Assembly (NCBI RefSeq): GCF_900141795.1
Contig: NZ_FSRE01000002.1
Span: forward strand, 372,001 to 436,000
DNA from: Sulfurivirga caldicuralii
GTDB lineage: Bacteria; Pseudomonadota; Gammaproteobacteria; Thiomicrospirales; Thiomicrospiraceae
Direction: 5' to 3'
DNA: 64,000 nt
Below, in pieces: positions 52,102 through 61,127 of this stretch. The translations under genes and the position numbers were made by a program. How positions within the stretch are numbered: the stretch's first letter is position 1; the number at the start of each line of letters is the position of its first letter. The notes beneath the pieces were generated by a model that saw only the letters and a list, made by a program, of their open reading frames with translations, was not told where the DNA came from and did not search any database.

Positions 52102-53671
52102 GTTTTTCAATCGACCGGAGCACTTCGACCACCCCATCGAACAGCCGGTGCGCAAGATCGAAACGCATATCTCCAGCGTCTATCTGACCGGCAAATACGC
52201 CTACAAGGTAAAAAAAGCGGTCAATTTTGGTTTCCTCGACTTCTCTACCCTGGAACAGCGCTGCTTTTTTTGCAATGAGGAGCTGCGCCTCAACCGCCGC
52301 TTCGCCCCTGAACTGTATCTGGACACGGTTCTTCTGACCGATCAGGGTGTCATCAGTCTCGCCAGTGCGGAGACACTGCCCCTCTTTTCCGGCACCGGAC
52401 AGTATGCCTGGCAGGAGTGTGCCGTGCGCATGCGGCAGTTTGATCCGGAACAGGTCTTGAGCCGGCTGAGTGCGCGCGGCGCGCTGCCGAACGAACTGCT
52501 GTTGAAGCTGGCCGACAAGCTGGGCGCGTTTCACCTTGAGGCTGAAAATGTGGCAGAGGATGCGCCCTGGGGACAGCCGGACAACGTGATTGAACCCATG
52601 ACGGACAACTTTCCCACACTCTATGGCCAGCTGCCAAAGCAGCGCGAACGCCTGCAGAGGCTGGAAAACTGGACCTGGACACAGCGCGACCGGCTGGCCG
52701 ATCTGCTGCAATGGCGGCGGAATCACGGGGATATTCGCGCCTGTCATGGCGACCTGCATCTGGATAACATCACCTTGATCGACGGCGAACCGGTGCCCTT
52801 TGACGGCATCGAGTTCAATGACCAGTTTCGCTGGATCGACCCCATCAGCGACATGAGCTTTCTGCTGATGGATCTGGATGCACGCGATCTGCGGCCACAG
52901 GCCAACCGAATCCTCAACCGCTGGCTGCAGGTCACAGGCGACTACGCAGGTGTCCCGCTATTGAACTTTTACAAGACCTACCGGGCACTGGTTCGCGCCA
53001 AGATTGGCGGCCTGCGTGCCCTGCAACTGAATGATGAGGCGGCTGAACAGCAGTGGGCGCGTGTGCTCGACTACATTGCACTGGCAGAGCACTATGCCTA
53101 TGTCAGGGCACATCCTGCCGTCATCATCATGCAAGGTATCTCCGGCAGTGGCAAAAGTACGCTGGCGCATCAGTTGGCACAGGGGCTGGATGCGGTGGTG
53201 ATCAGCTCCGATGTGGAACGCAAGCGCCTTGCCGGTATGGCCCTGACCGAGCGACCACAGAATGAAACCGCACAGCAGCGCCTTTACAGTGCAGAGATGA
53301 GTCGGCGCACCTACGCCCAGCTGCTGAAGCAGGCACGGCACGTGCTCGAAGCCGGACGTCCGGTCATTCTGGATGCCACCTACCTGCGCAAAAGTCACCG
53401 CGCACCGGCACTGGCACTGGCTGGCGAATACAACTGCCCCGCGCTGGTGCTCAGCATCGAGGTGGGCACAGACACCTGTGCGCAGCGCATTCGCCAACGC
53501 ATGCGTGCAGACAATGACCCCTCCGATGCCTCTGAAACCGTCATGCATCATCAGGCCGAAGCGCTGGAGCGCCCCACGGACGACGAACCCCACCTCATCC
53601 TCGACGGCAGTGCGCCCCTGCCGCTGCAAACCATCAAGGAACGCCTCGGCCTGCCGATACAGTCGGCATGA
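52082..53671 (+). CDS. fusion of aminoglycoside phosphotransferase-like and P-loop kinase domains
   Basis: A 529-residue protein of two parts. Residues 1-325 are APH/protein kinase-like, with CHGDLHLDNITLIDG near 222 (Brenner-type catalytic loop) and FDGIEFNDQFRWIDPISD as the metal-binding loop. Residues 340-525 are an AAA_33-type kinase with Walker A QGISGSGKST near 357 and R-rich lids. Such fusions are widespread in Proteobacteria; the substrate is unknown. It overlaps gluQ by 20 bases and the next gene by 4. Aminoglycoside resistance should not be assumed. Confidence 0.8.
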   Translation: MTAHLDEFFNRPEHFDHPIEQPVRKIETHISSVYLTGKYAYKVKKAVNFGFLDFSTLEQRCFFCNEELRLNRRFAPELYLDTVLLTDQGVISLASAETLPLFSGTGQYAWQECAVRMRQFDPEQVLSRLSARGALPNELLLKLADKLGAFHLEAENVAEDAPWGQPDNVIEPMTDNFPTLYGQLPKQRERLQRLENWTWTQRDRLADLLQWRRNHGDIRACHGDLHLDNITLIDGEPVPFDGIEFNDQFRWIDPISDMSFLLMDLDARDLRPQANRILNRWLQVTGDYAGVPLLNFYKTYRALVRAKIGGLRALQLNDEAAEQQWARVLDYIALAEHYAYVRAHPAVIIMQGISGSGKSTLAHQLAQGLDAVVISSDVERKRLAGMALTERPQNETAQQRLYSAEMSRRTYAQLLKQARHVLEAGRPVILDATYLRKSHRAPALALAGEYNCPALVLSIEVGTDTCAQRIRQRMRADNDPSDASETVMHHQAEALERPTDDEPHLILDGSAPLPLQTIKERLGLPIQSA

Positions 53672-54231
53672 ACCGACTGATTTCCTTATTGCTTCTGCTC
53701 ATACTGGCAGCCCCCACTGCAGCGGCCGTCAAACCGTCTGAAGTCACCTTCATGGGGCTTGAGCTGGCCAAGACGGACCTCAACCAGATCCGCAAGCACC
53801 TGTGGCGCAATGGCGGCTTTATGCAGGCGCCCACCACCGTCAGACAGATCAATGTGGATATCTTTTATCCCTGGTCACGCATGCGCGACAGCTACCTGCT
53901 GGAATTCCATTACGACCCCAACGGCAAGTTTCAGTGGCTCAAGCGCGTGTACCGATTCAGTCCCCACAAGCAGGTGCTCACCCACAACAGCATGGATCCC
54001 ATCACCACCAAAGAAGTGGCGCTGACACTGGAGGAACAGCTGGGCCCGCCCAACCGTACCATCTACCGGCAGTGGGGCGGCATGCCCGGTTATTACGCCT
54101 ATGAATGGAAGGACGACATCATGACCATCCGCGTGGACCGGGTCGATGGTGATCCTACCCAACCGGTATTTGTGCTCTATCGACTCAATCAGTTCAATTA
54201 CCAATACGCCGAAAAAGGTCAGCAGCCATGA
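53668..54231 (+). CDS. exported hypothetical protein
   Basis: 187 aa with an N-terminal signal peptide (MNRLISLLLLLILAAPTAAA, cleavage probably after AAA near residue 20) and no lipobox cysteine. The mature part is mixed alpha-beta with a TFMGLELAKTDLNQIRKHL start that resembles small periplasmic proteins, and ends YAEKGQQP. No known family is recognised. It overlaps its neighbours by 4 bases on both sides, so it is cotranslated with the kinase fusion and the next gene. Confidence 0.7.
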   Translation: MNRLISLLLLLILAAPTAAAVKPSEVTFMGLELAKTDLNQIRKHLWRNGGFMQAPTTVRQINVDIFYPWSRMRDSYLLEFHYDPNGKFQWLKRVYRFSPHKQVLTHNSMDPITTKEVALTLEEQLGPPNRTIYRQWGGMPGYYAYEWKDDIMTIRVDRVDGDPTQPVFVLYRLNQFNYQYAEKGQQP

Positions 54232-54452
54232 ATATCCCGACAACTGACATGCTACACACGGCCATGAACGGGCTCAATCGCCAGTTTGCTTCGCTGAACG
54301 AAGATGCGCTACGCATGACGCCCAACAATCCAGAGGGTTTTGAAAAGCCGCTAGTGGACCTTAATCAGCACACCATTGCGGCCCAGGTCCAGTTGAAGGC
54401 CGTGAAGTCGTGGAACGAAAATATCGGACGACTGCTGGATATCCTCGCCTGA
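54228..54452 (+). CDS. small hypothetical protein, flagellar-rod-like tail
   Basis: 74 aa with no signal or membrane helix. The C-terminal half, KPLVDLNQHTIAAQVQLKAV followed by KSWNENIGRLLDILA, resembles the helical C-terminal motif of flagellar rod and hook proteins (V-L-x-Q, A-x-x-x-V, L-x-D-I). It starts ATG at 54228 overlapping the previous stop. The reading frame is well supported; the flagellar link is only a motif impression. Confidence 0.6.
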   Translation: MNIPTTDMLHTAMNGLNRQFASLNEDALRMTPNNPEGFEKPLVDLNQHTIAAQVQLKAVKSWNENIGRLLDILA

Positions 54453-55043
54453 TCAAATGCCAAACTGACAGCGCATAAAGGCATCCAACTGGGGCAAGAC
54501 TGGCGTCAGCGGCCAGCAGGCATGTCCGCCTTGCGGCTGAAAAACCACCTCGGCGATGCTATCGTACCGCTCCAGCGCACATCGCGGCAGCACCGTGGTG
54601 TCATCCGCACAGACGATCAGCTGCGACGGTGAAACCGGTTCAGTGTGCAATGGGGCCAACTGCGCCAGCCAAGTTTCGTCCACAACCACTTTCTCTCCCG
54701 TGTAAGGATTGACGTGCGTGCCGGTCAGGGAGGACGGCACACAGGCCATGTCCAGCGCAGGGTTGATCATCACCAGCGGCCATCCATGCCGGGCGGCCAG
54801 ATACTGGCCATAAAATCCCCCCAGTGATGAACCGACAATCACACCCTTTTGCGCCCCGGCAGCTGAGATTTCCTTTTCCAGCGCCTCGATGCTGGCCGAT
54901 GGAGATGTTTGCGGGTAGGTGGGCGTGCAAGGTTCAAAACGATCGCCGAAATGGCGTCTGAGCGCCTGTCCCTTCAGGGTACTGCCACTACTCATGAAAC
55001 CATGCACATACACCAGCAACGGCCGCGCCTGCGTGTTAGCCAT
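54453..55043 (-). CDS. yqiA: YqiA-family alpha/beta hydrolase (esterase)
   Basis: Predicted esterase of 196 aa. The oxyanion region YVHGFMSSG is at about residues 12-20, the nucleophile in VGSSLGGFYGQYLA near 72, and the histidine in QPQGGHACWP near 172. It acts on unknown esters in the cytosol. In E. coli it lies beside parE; that gene is not in this window. It starts divergently from the RecJ-like gene with a 36-base gap and abuts the end of the upstream plus-strand gene. Confidence 0.85.
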   Translation of the reverse strand: MANTQARPLLVYVHGFMSSGSTLKGQALRRHFGDRFEPCTPTYPQTSPSASIEALEKEISAAGAQKGVIVGSSLGGFYGQYLAARHGWPLVMINPALDMACVPSSLTGTHVNPYTGEKVVVDETWLAQLAPLHTEPVSPSQLIVCADDTTVLPRCALERYDSIAEVVFQPQGGHACWPLTPVLPQLDAFMRCQFGI

Positions 55044-55079
55044 ACGTCATCACTCTGCTTTGCTTACAATACGCACCCC

Positions 55080-56843
55080 ATGATGCCACAACCCGAAATC
55101 TGTCACCGCCCCATTGATCCAGATCTGCTGGATGCGCTTCTTCGCCGCGGTCTGACCCCGCTTCAGGCACGTATTGCCGCCGCACGCCTTACTGCCGAGG
55201 ATCCGTTCGATGCCATTCTGCAGCCACGCCTGCGCGCACTGCAGCCGCTGGAGCACCTGCACGGGTCCGATACCGCTGCCCGCCTGCTGGCAGACGCGCT
55301 GGAACGGGGAGAACGCATTGCCCTGGCGAGCGACTATGATGCGGACGGTGTCACCTCCGCCTGGGTGGTGCAGACCGCGATGCAGAGACACTTTGGTGTT
55401 ATCCCCGCACAGCTGAAGATTTTTCTCAATGCGCGTGCCCATGGTTATGGGCTTAACGATACATTGGTGGATCAGATTCTTGCCGAACATGGACGTACCC
55501 CCTTTGGCGTGGTGATGACCGCCGATCAGGGCAGCAGCGATGAAGCGCGCATTCGTCGCTTGCGAGATGCCGGCATTACCGTCATCGTCACAGACCACCA
55601 TCAGCTGCCGGAAGCCGGCGTACCGGCTTCAGCCCACTGCGTGGTGAACCCTCAACAGGAAGCGTGCCGCTACGACACCACCGTGGCCGGCTGCACCGTG
55701 GCCTTTCTGGTGATGAACCAGTTACGCCGTGAACTGATTGCACGGGGGCATCTGCCGGAAGATGCGCCTTCCCTCAAGGACCTTCTCGGCCCTGTGGCGC
55801 TGGGCACCATCGCCGATTCCGTCAGCCTCAAAAGTCCCAACAACCGTGCCATCGTGCAGGCCGGCCTGCAACAGATCAACACCCCCGGCAACCCGGTATG
55901 GGATGCCGTGCGCCAGTTCACGCGCACCCGCTCCTGGATGGATGCGGAGTTCCTTGCCTTTGAAGTGGCCACCCGCATCAATGCAGCCAGCCGCATCAAC
56001 GATGTCGAGCTGGCCCTGGCGTTTTTATCCGCCACCACCCCGGAAGAGGCGCTTGCGGCCTTCAAAAGGCTGGATGAAGACAATCGCAACCGCAAGGCGG
56101 CTCAGCAGTCCCTACTGGAGCAAGGCAAGATTCAGGCCCAGGCACAGGCTGAAGCCGGCAAATACAGCCTCACGCTTTGTCTGCAGGGGCAACCGGGCAT
56201 GCAGGGCATTGTCGCCCAGCGCATGGGCGAAGCCTGGGGGCGACCCACCGTTGCCTTCACCGATCTGGAAGATGGCACCCTTGCTGGCAGTGGTCGTACC
56301 ATCGTGGAGACGCTGGACCTGAAGGAACTGTTTGAAAGCATGGCGCTGCAGGCACCTGATCTATTCATCTCGCAGGGCGGGCACGCCGGTGCGGCTGGCT
56401 GCATGATTCACAAGAACAAGCTGGACACCTTTGCCGAATTGCTGGAGGAGAGGGTGCGCGAAGCGCTGAATCACCAGGCGCCCACCCTGCGTCTATGGAG
56501 CGACGGCAGTCTGGCCGAACACGGCCTGTATCCGGGCGTATTGCGGGAAATCAACGTGCTCGCACCCTATGGTCAGGGCTGGCCTGCACCCCTGTTCGAC
56601 GATGTGTTTGAAGTGGTCAACGCCCGTACCGTGGGCGCAGACAAGACCCACATCAGTGCACAGGTACGTAGCAGCGACGGTCGAGTTCATAATGCCATCT
56701 GGTTCAATGGTCAGCCGCACGGCGGTGAAACGTGCCACCTGTGCCCCGGCATGAAAATTCATGCCGTCTATCGCCCCACGCTTAGCTCTTTCGCCGGCCG
56801 GCAGCAGTTTCAACTGCGCATCCAGCACGGACGTACCCTTTAA
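55080..56843 (+). CDS. recJ: RecJ-like DHH-family single-strand exonuclease
   Basis: 5'-3' single-strand DNA exonuclease of the DHH family, used in recombination and mismatch repair. The 587 residues carry motif I in ASDYDADGVTSAW near residue 84, the DHH motif in IVTDHHQLPE near 175 and the C-terminal SQGGHAGAAG near 435 with an OB-fold tail. Its motif details (MTADQGSSDEARI) differ from E. coli RecJ, so it may be a paralog. The ATG at 55080 has no ribosome binding site; TACAAT lies 9 bases upstream. Confidence 0.8.
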   Translation: MMPQPEICHRPIDPDLLDALLRRGLTPLQARIAAARLTAEDPFDAILQPRLRALQPLEHLHGSDTAARLLADALERGERIALASDYDADGVTSAWVVQTAMQRHFGVIPAQLKIFLNARAHGYGLNDTLVDQILAEHGRTPFGVVMTADQGSSDEARIRRLRDAGITVIVTDHHQLPEAGVPASAHCVVNPQQEACRYDTTVAGCTVAFLVMNQLRRELIARGHLPEDAPSLKDLLGPVALGTIADSVSLKSPNNRAIVQAGLQQINTPGNPVWDAVRQFTRTRSWMDAEFLAFEVATRINAASRINDVELALAFLSATTPEEALAAFKRLDEDNRNRKAAQQSLLEQGKIQAQAQAEAGKYSLTLCLQGQPGMQGIVAQRMGEAWGRPTVAFTDLEDGTLAGSGRTIVETLDLKELFESMALQAPDLFISQGGHAGAAGCMIHKNKLDTFAELLEERVREALNHQAPTLRLWSDGSLAEHGLYPGVLREINVLAPYGQGWPAPLFDDVFEVVNARTVGADKTHISAQVRSSDGRVHNAIWFNGQPHGGETCHLCPGMKIHAVYRPTLSSFAGRQQFQLRIQHGRTL

Positions 56844-56852
56844 GCCCTCTAT

Positions 56853-57680
56853 TCAGCGGCGCTTGCGCGCCGATGGCTTTTTCACCCTGTCCGCCTTGGT
56901 CGGGCGCAAATCGGGTCGCGGCTCCTCCGGCAAGCCAACACTGCGCAGCAGCTGATTGACCTGACGCCAGCTCAGCGGCTGAGTCTTGCCACGACGCAGA
57001 TTGCGTGGCAGCGTAAACTCACCGTAGCGGGTGCGAATCAGCCGGTTTACCGTCAGGCCAACTGCTTCAAACAGGCGCCGCACTTCCCGGTTGCGGCCCT
57101 CTTTCAGACTGACCTTGTACCAGTGGTTGCGCCCTTCGCTCTCCCCTGGCATGGGCGTTATGCGATCGAAACGGGCCGGCCCATCCTCCAGCGCGACCCC
57201 TTCACGCAGCTGTTTCAGCTGCTCGGGCGTCAGTTCCCCGAAAACCCGCACAGCGTATTCCCGAACCACTTCATAGCGCGGATGCATGAGCCGATTGGCC
57301 AGTTCACCATTATTGGTGACCAGCAGCAAGCCGCTGGTATTTACATCGAGACGCCCCACGTTGATCCAGCGCCCCTGATGCAATGGGGGCAGCTGTTCAA
57401 AAATGGTTGCACGCCCCTTGTCATCCTTACGCGAACACACCACCCCCTCGGGCTTGTGATAAAGCAGCACTTGGGTCGGCGCCTGTTCCATGCGACTCGC
57501 CTTGACAGGGCGCCCATCCACTTCGATGCGGTCCTGCGGCGTGGCACGATCTCCCAGGCTCACGACGCGCCCATTGACCTTGACGTGCCCGGCTTCGATC
57601 AACCGTTCCGCCTCGCGTCGGGATGCAATGCCGGCCTGTGCCAACAATTTCTGAATGCGTTCCTTAGGGGGTGTCGTCAT
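56853..57680 (-). CDS. rluB: 23S rRNA pseudouridine synthase RluB
   Basis: Makes pseudouridine 2605 of 23S rRNA. The 275 residues have an N-terminal S4 domain (RIQKLLAQAGIASRREAERL) and the RsuA-type catalytic core GRLDVNTSGLLLVTNNGE with the catalytic aspartate at about residue 112. The C-terminus is lysine- and arginine-rich. It overlaps scpB by 17 bases and is convergent with the RecJ-like gene. The scpA-scpB-rluB order is conserved in many bacteria. Confidence 0.95.
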   Translation of the reverse strand: MTTPPKERIQKLLAQAGIASRREAERLIEAGHVKVNGRVVSLGDRATPQDRIEVDGRPVKASRMEQAPTQVLLYHKPEGVVCSRKDDKGRATIFEQLPPLHQGRWINVGRLDVNTSGLLLVTNNGELANRLMHPRYEVVREYAVRVFGELTPEQLKQLREGVALEDGPARFDRITPMPGESEGRNHWYKVSLKEGRNREVRRLFEAVGLTVNRLIRTRYGEFTLPRNLRRGKTQPLSWRQVNQLLRSVGLPEEPRPDLRPTKADRVKKPSARKRR

Positions 57681-58218
57681 GTTTCAATTCCAATATCGCC
57701 TGTTGCAAATAGTCATCGATCGTCGCCTGCAGCTGCCTGCGGTCATGTAGTCCCAGATCCTCCAGCAGCTGCGGCGTAGTCACCCACAGGGCAGGCTTGC
57801 CGGGCACATCCTTGTGGCCATGCGTGCGGATCCAGCCATAGGCCTGCAGCGCCTGCATCACCTGGGATGAAACGGAGACGCCGCGGATCTGTTCAATCTC
57901 CGCCCGCGTCACCGGCTGACGATGTGCGATGATCGCCAGAATTTCCAGCTGGGCACGGCTCAGTTTGAGTTGTTTCCCGTCCTGATACAGTCGGTGCACC
58001 CACGGCGTGTGCGCCCCATCCACCTGAATCCGCCACCCCTCGCGCACATTGACCAGCTCCATGCCCAGCGGCTGCAGGTGTTGTGGCAGCAGCGAAAGCA
58101 TCTCGTTTACCGCGTCTTCGCTCAAGTCTGCCGCTTCGCGAAGCTGCTGCAGGCTCAACGGCTGCTCGGCCGCAAACAGCAATGCCGACACGATGGATAA
58201 CGGACTGGACTCGCTCAT
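57664..58218 (-). CDS. scpB: segregation and condensation protein B
   Basis: Partner of SMC and ScpA in the condensin-like complex. It has 184 aa with two winged-helix domains: SIVSALLFAAEQPLSLQQLR at the start and LEILAIIAHRQPVTRAEIEQ in the middle. The ATG at 58218 overlaps the scpA stop by 4 bases; upstream extensions lie inside scpA and are rejected. Smc is encoded 9 kb away on the same strand. Confidence 0.93.
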   Translation of the reverse strand: MSESSPLSIVSALLFAAEQPLSLQQLREAADLSEDAVNEMLSLLPQHLQPLGMELVNVREGWRIQVDGAHTPWVHRLYQDGKQLKLSRAQLEILAIIAHRQPVTRAEIEQIRGVSVSSQVMQALQAYGWIRTHGHKDVPGKPALWVTTPQLLEDLGLHDRRQLQATIDDYLQQAILELKHDDTP

Positions 58219-58991
58219 GCGACACGCTCCAGCTGAATCTCTGCAAAAGGCGCCGACTGATACAGTCGCAGTACCCCCTGTCGCAGCATCTCCAGCAATG
58301 CCATGAAAGTGACCAGCACGCCGACGCGTCCTTCTTCCGGCACCAGAATGCGTTGCAACGGTAGCGGCTCGTGCAGGGGCAGGGTCTGCAACAACATGTC
58401 GAGCTTGTCTTGCAGCGCCAGCGGCTCCTGCACCACTTCGTGGTGTTTCTGCCACTGCTGCCGTTGCGCAATCTCCCCCAGCGCCTGCAAAAGGGCCTGC
58501 ATCTCCAGCGACGGTCGGGGCGCCTCGTCCAGCTCGAAAGCCACCTGCACCGGCCAGACATCCCGTCCCGCGCGCTGCAGACTGTCGAGCCACTGCGCCG
58601 CCTGCCGATAGCCTTCATACTCCAGCAGGCGCGCCATCAATGCTTCGCGAGGGTCCTCTTCGTCCTCGCTGGTCAACTCGCCCAGATCCGGCTTTGGCAA
58701 CAGCATGCGCGACTTGATCTCCGCCAGCCAGGCGGCCATGAACAGATACTCCGCCGCCAGCTCGATATCCAGCTGCTGCATCAGCGAAATATAGTGCTCA
58801 TATTGACGCGCCACTTCGGCGATGGGGATATCAAGGATATCGAACTTGTGGCGTCGAATCAGCCACAGGAGCAGATCCAGCGGCCCTTCGAATTCGGAAA
58901 GCATGACGCGCAACGCATGCGGCGGGATATAAAGATCCTCCGGCAACGTTTCAAGCGTTTCCTCACCGATCCGCGCCAGCATCGTCGTCAT
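58215..58991 (-). CDS. scpA: segregation and condensation protein A
   Basis: Kleisin of the SMC-ScpAB complex. The 258 residues carry FEGPLDLLLWLIRRHKFDI at about residues 34-52 and MAAWLAEIKSRMLLP near 85, the standard N-terminal SMC-neck-binding region, and a C-terminal winged helix (VTFMALLEMLRQG) near 230. It starts right after the M50 gene (TGA then ATG, no gap) and overlaps scpB. Confidence 0.95.
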   Translation of the reverse strand: MTTMLARIGEETLETLPEDLYIPPHALRVMLSEFEGPLDLLLWLIRRHKFDILDIPIAEVARQYEHYISLMQQLDIELAAEYLFMAAWLAEIKSRMLLPKPDLGELTSEDEEDPREALMARLLEYEGYRQAAQWLDSLQRAGRDVWPVQVAFELDEAPRPSLEMQALLQALGEIAQRQQWQKHHEVVQEPLALQDKLDMLLQTLPLHEPLPLQRILVPEEGRVGVLVTFMALLEMLRQGVLRLYQSAPFAEIQLERVA

Positions 58992-59648
58992 TCAGGCCAC
59001 TCCGATAATGCTCTGCACCACCGACTTCAGCGCCACATAGATGGGCATGAGAATGGGGTTGAGCAGACCAGTAAAAATCAGCGCCAGCAGAATGAAAAAA
59101 CCATAGGGCTCAAGGCGATAGTAGCTATTACGAAGGTTACCTGGCAGGAAGGCTGCCACGATGCGCGATCCGTCCAGCGGCGGAATGGGGATCAGATTCA
59201 GTGCCGCAAGAATCAGGTTGATCTGCACCCCGGCAAGACCCGAATACATGAGAAACTTGCCGATATCCGGCATATCCACCTGCAGGCGCACGCCCCAGAC
59301 CATGAGTAAGCCCCAGCCGATGGCCATGAGCATATTGGCCATGGGGCCGGCGATGGCCACTTTGGCCATGTCCTTGTAGGGATCCTTGAAATAGCGGAGG
59401 TCTACCGGTACGGGACGTGCCCAGCCGAAGATGAATCCGCCCAGCACCAGCAGCACCAGTGGCACCACCACGGTACCAATGGGATCGATGTGCACCAGCG
59501 GATTCAGGGTCAGTCGCCCCTGTGCCTTCGCGGTGGGATCACCCAGCTTGTAGGCGACCCAGCCATGGGCCACTTCGTGCAGGATAATGGCCAGCAGGAT
59601 GGGCAGTGTCCAGATGGCGATCTTCTGCGCGATGGTCAGTTCGTTCAT
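58992..59648 (-). CDS. M50-family site-2 zinc protease
   Basis: Membrane metalloprotease of 218 aa, a short S2P-type rhomboid-unrelated peptidase. The zinc-binding HExxH is in LHEVAHGWVAYK at about residues 24-28, and the third ligand lies in NLIPIPPLDGSRIV near 167. Five to six membrane helices are seen. It lies between yciO and scpA, as in Pseudomonas. The substrate is unknown. Confidence 0.9.
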   Translation of the reverse strand: MNELTIAQKIAIWTLPILLAIILHEVAHGWVAYKLGDPTAKAQGRLTLNPLVHIDPIGTVVVPLVLLVLGGFIFGWARPVPVDLRYFKDPYKDMAKVAIAGPMANMLMAIGWGLLMVWGVRLQVDMPDIGKFLMYSGLAGVQINLILAALNLIPIPPLDGSRIVAAFLPGNLRNSYYRLEPYGFFILLALIFTGLLNPILMPIYVALKSVVQSIIGVA

Positions 59649-60259
59649 GCCGCCGGCTCTCCCTGTCCCTGACGCACGACGACCGGTTCCTCATTGGTCA
59701 GGTCGATCACGGTGGTGGGTTCATGCCCGCTGTAGCCGCCATCAACGATCAGGTCGAGACCATGGCCCAGTTCCTCATCGATGGACCATGCGTCCGTCAT
59801 GGGCAGGTCTTCGCCAGGCAGAATCAGGCTTACGCTCATCAGCGGCTCGGGCAGCTTTTCCAGCAGCGCCTGCACGATATGGTTGGGCGAGACACGCAGA
59901 CCGATGGTCTTGCGCTTCGGGTTCTGCAGCCGACGGGGCACCTCCTTGGTGGCGGGCAGAATAAAGGTAAACGGGCCCGGCACATGGGTTTTCAGATAAC
60001 GAAACGCGCTGTTGTCCACGATAGCGTATTCGGCCAGATTTTTCAGGTCCCGGCACATGAGGGTGAAATCGTGATCCTCCGGCAGGCGGCGCAGCTGGCG
60101 AATGCGCTCCGCACCCTGCTTGTTGTCCAGCAGGCAGCCCAGCGCATAGCCGGACTCCGTGGGATAGGCGATCACGCCGCGGCCGTTGAGTACGTCCACC
60201 ACCTGATTGATGAGGCGGTCCTGTGGATTTTCGGGATGAATGGATACGATCTTAGCCAT
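59645..60259 (-). CDS. yciO: YciO/Sua5/YrdC-family protein
   Basis: Member of the L-threonylcarbamoyl-AMP synthase superfamily, 204 aa. The double-stranded RNA and nucleotide pocket is seen as IAYPTESGYALGCLLDN near 30 and KRKTIGLRVSPNH near 145. YciO is a close relative of TsaC and its role in tRNA threonylcarbamoylation is less certain. It overlaps rnm by 8 bases and the M50 gene by 4. Confidence 0.9.
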   Translation of the reverse strand: MAKIVSIHPENPQDRLINQVVDVLNGRGVIAYPTESGYALGCLLDNKQGAERIRQLRRLPEDHDFTLMCRDLKNLAEYAIVDNSAFRYLKTHVPGPFTFILPATKEVPRRLQNPKRKTIGLRVSPNHIVQALLEKLPEPLMSVSLILPGEDLPMTDAWSIDEELGHGLDLIVDGGYSGHEPTTVIDLTNEEPVVVRQGQGEPAA

Positions 60260-61127
60260 GATCTTTGAAATAGGGTCTCAATTGGGATGCGCTCATTATA
60301 GGCGTGAGCTCGGGTGGCAGGGCGGCCAGTCGCCCCAGCGAACGCCAGCGCCATGCTAGATGGTGAAAGTCCGAGCCCTGGGAGGCATACAGCCCGTACT
60401 GGCGTGCCCGCTCTGCGGCGGACTGCAGCGCCTTGTCCACCTGCGCACGGGTGGAAACCTCAATGCCTTCACCGCCGGCAGCCATGAAGTCTTCGATCAG
60501 GGCGCGCATCTTCGCATGACTCAATGTATAGACGCCGGGATGGGCCAGCACGGCAATGCCGCCTGCGGCGGTGATGGCCGCAACGCCGTCTTCAAGCGCC
60601 GGCCACTCGGCACGCACCCAGCCCTTCTTGCCCTGCTTGAGATAGTAATCGAACGCCTTCTGATGATCCTTGACCCAGCCCGCCGCCACCATGGCCATGG
60701 CCAGATGGCTACGGCCGATGCTGTGGGTTTCGATACTGCGCCAGTCCAGGGTGAGACCGATCTTCTGCAGGCGGTCGCAAATGGCCTCCGCCCGCGCCTG
60801 CCGTGCCGCCTGCACCTGCTTGATAAAAGCCTGCAGTGCCGGTGCGGCCGGATCAATGCCTAGGCCTACAACATGAATGGTGCGTCCTGCCCAGCTGACG
60901 GACAGTTCAATGCCTGGAATGAGGGTGATACCCGCCGACTTGGCGGCCTGGCGCGCTGCTTCGATACCAGCGCAGGTATCGTGATCGGTCAGCGCCAGAT
61001 GAGTTACCCCTTGGTTGTGCGCATGCCACACCAGTTCATCGGGCGCCAGTCCCCCGTCGGATGCGGTGGAGTGACTGTGCAGGTCCACACTATAATGCGT
61101 GGATTCCTGTAATAGCGAGTCTGTCAT
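60252..61127 (-). CDS. rnm: PHP-domain 5'-3' RNase AM (YciV)
   Basis: PHP metal-dependent exonuclease; the E. coli protein trims 5' ends of 23S and 5S rRNA and degrades short RNA. The PHP metal motifs are DLHSHSTASDG at about residues 15-25, ALTDHDTCAG near 47, PGIELS near 72, and SDFHH near 258. Start choice is uncertain: ATG at 61127 (291 aa) gives the family-like MTDSLLQ..., while an in-frame ATG at 61157 adds ten residues. It heads yciO-M50-scpAB-rluB and starts divergently from yciB. Confidence 0.9.
   Translation of the reverse strand: MTDSLLQESTHYSVDLHSHSTASDGGLAPDELVWHAHNQGVTHLALTDHDTCAGIEAARQAAKSAGITLIPGIELSVSWAGRTIHVVGLGIDPAAPALQAFIKQVQAARQARAEAICDRLQKIGLTLDWRSIETHSIGRSHLAMAMVAAGWVKDHQKAFDYYLKQGKKGWVRAEWPALEDGVAAITAAGGIAVLAHPGVYTLSHAKMRALIEDFMAAGGEGIEVSTRAQVDKALQSAAERARQYGLYASQGSDFHHLAWRWRSLGRLAALPPELTPIMSASQLRPYFKDHG
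61091..61096 (+). promoter_or_regulatory. yciB -10 box within rnm
   Basis: Perfect TATAAT 30 bases before the yciB ATG, inside the 5' end of rnm. No good -35 hexamer is seen. Confidence 0.45.

Noticed and set aside
58219-58593. Long N-terminal extension of scpB
   Set aside because: The extra part lies in the scpA coding region in another frame; scpB starts at 58218 with an ATGA overlap.
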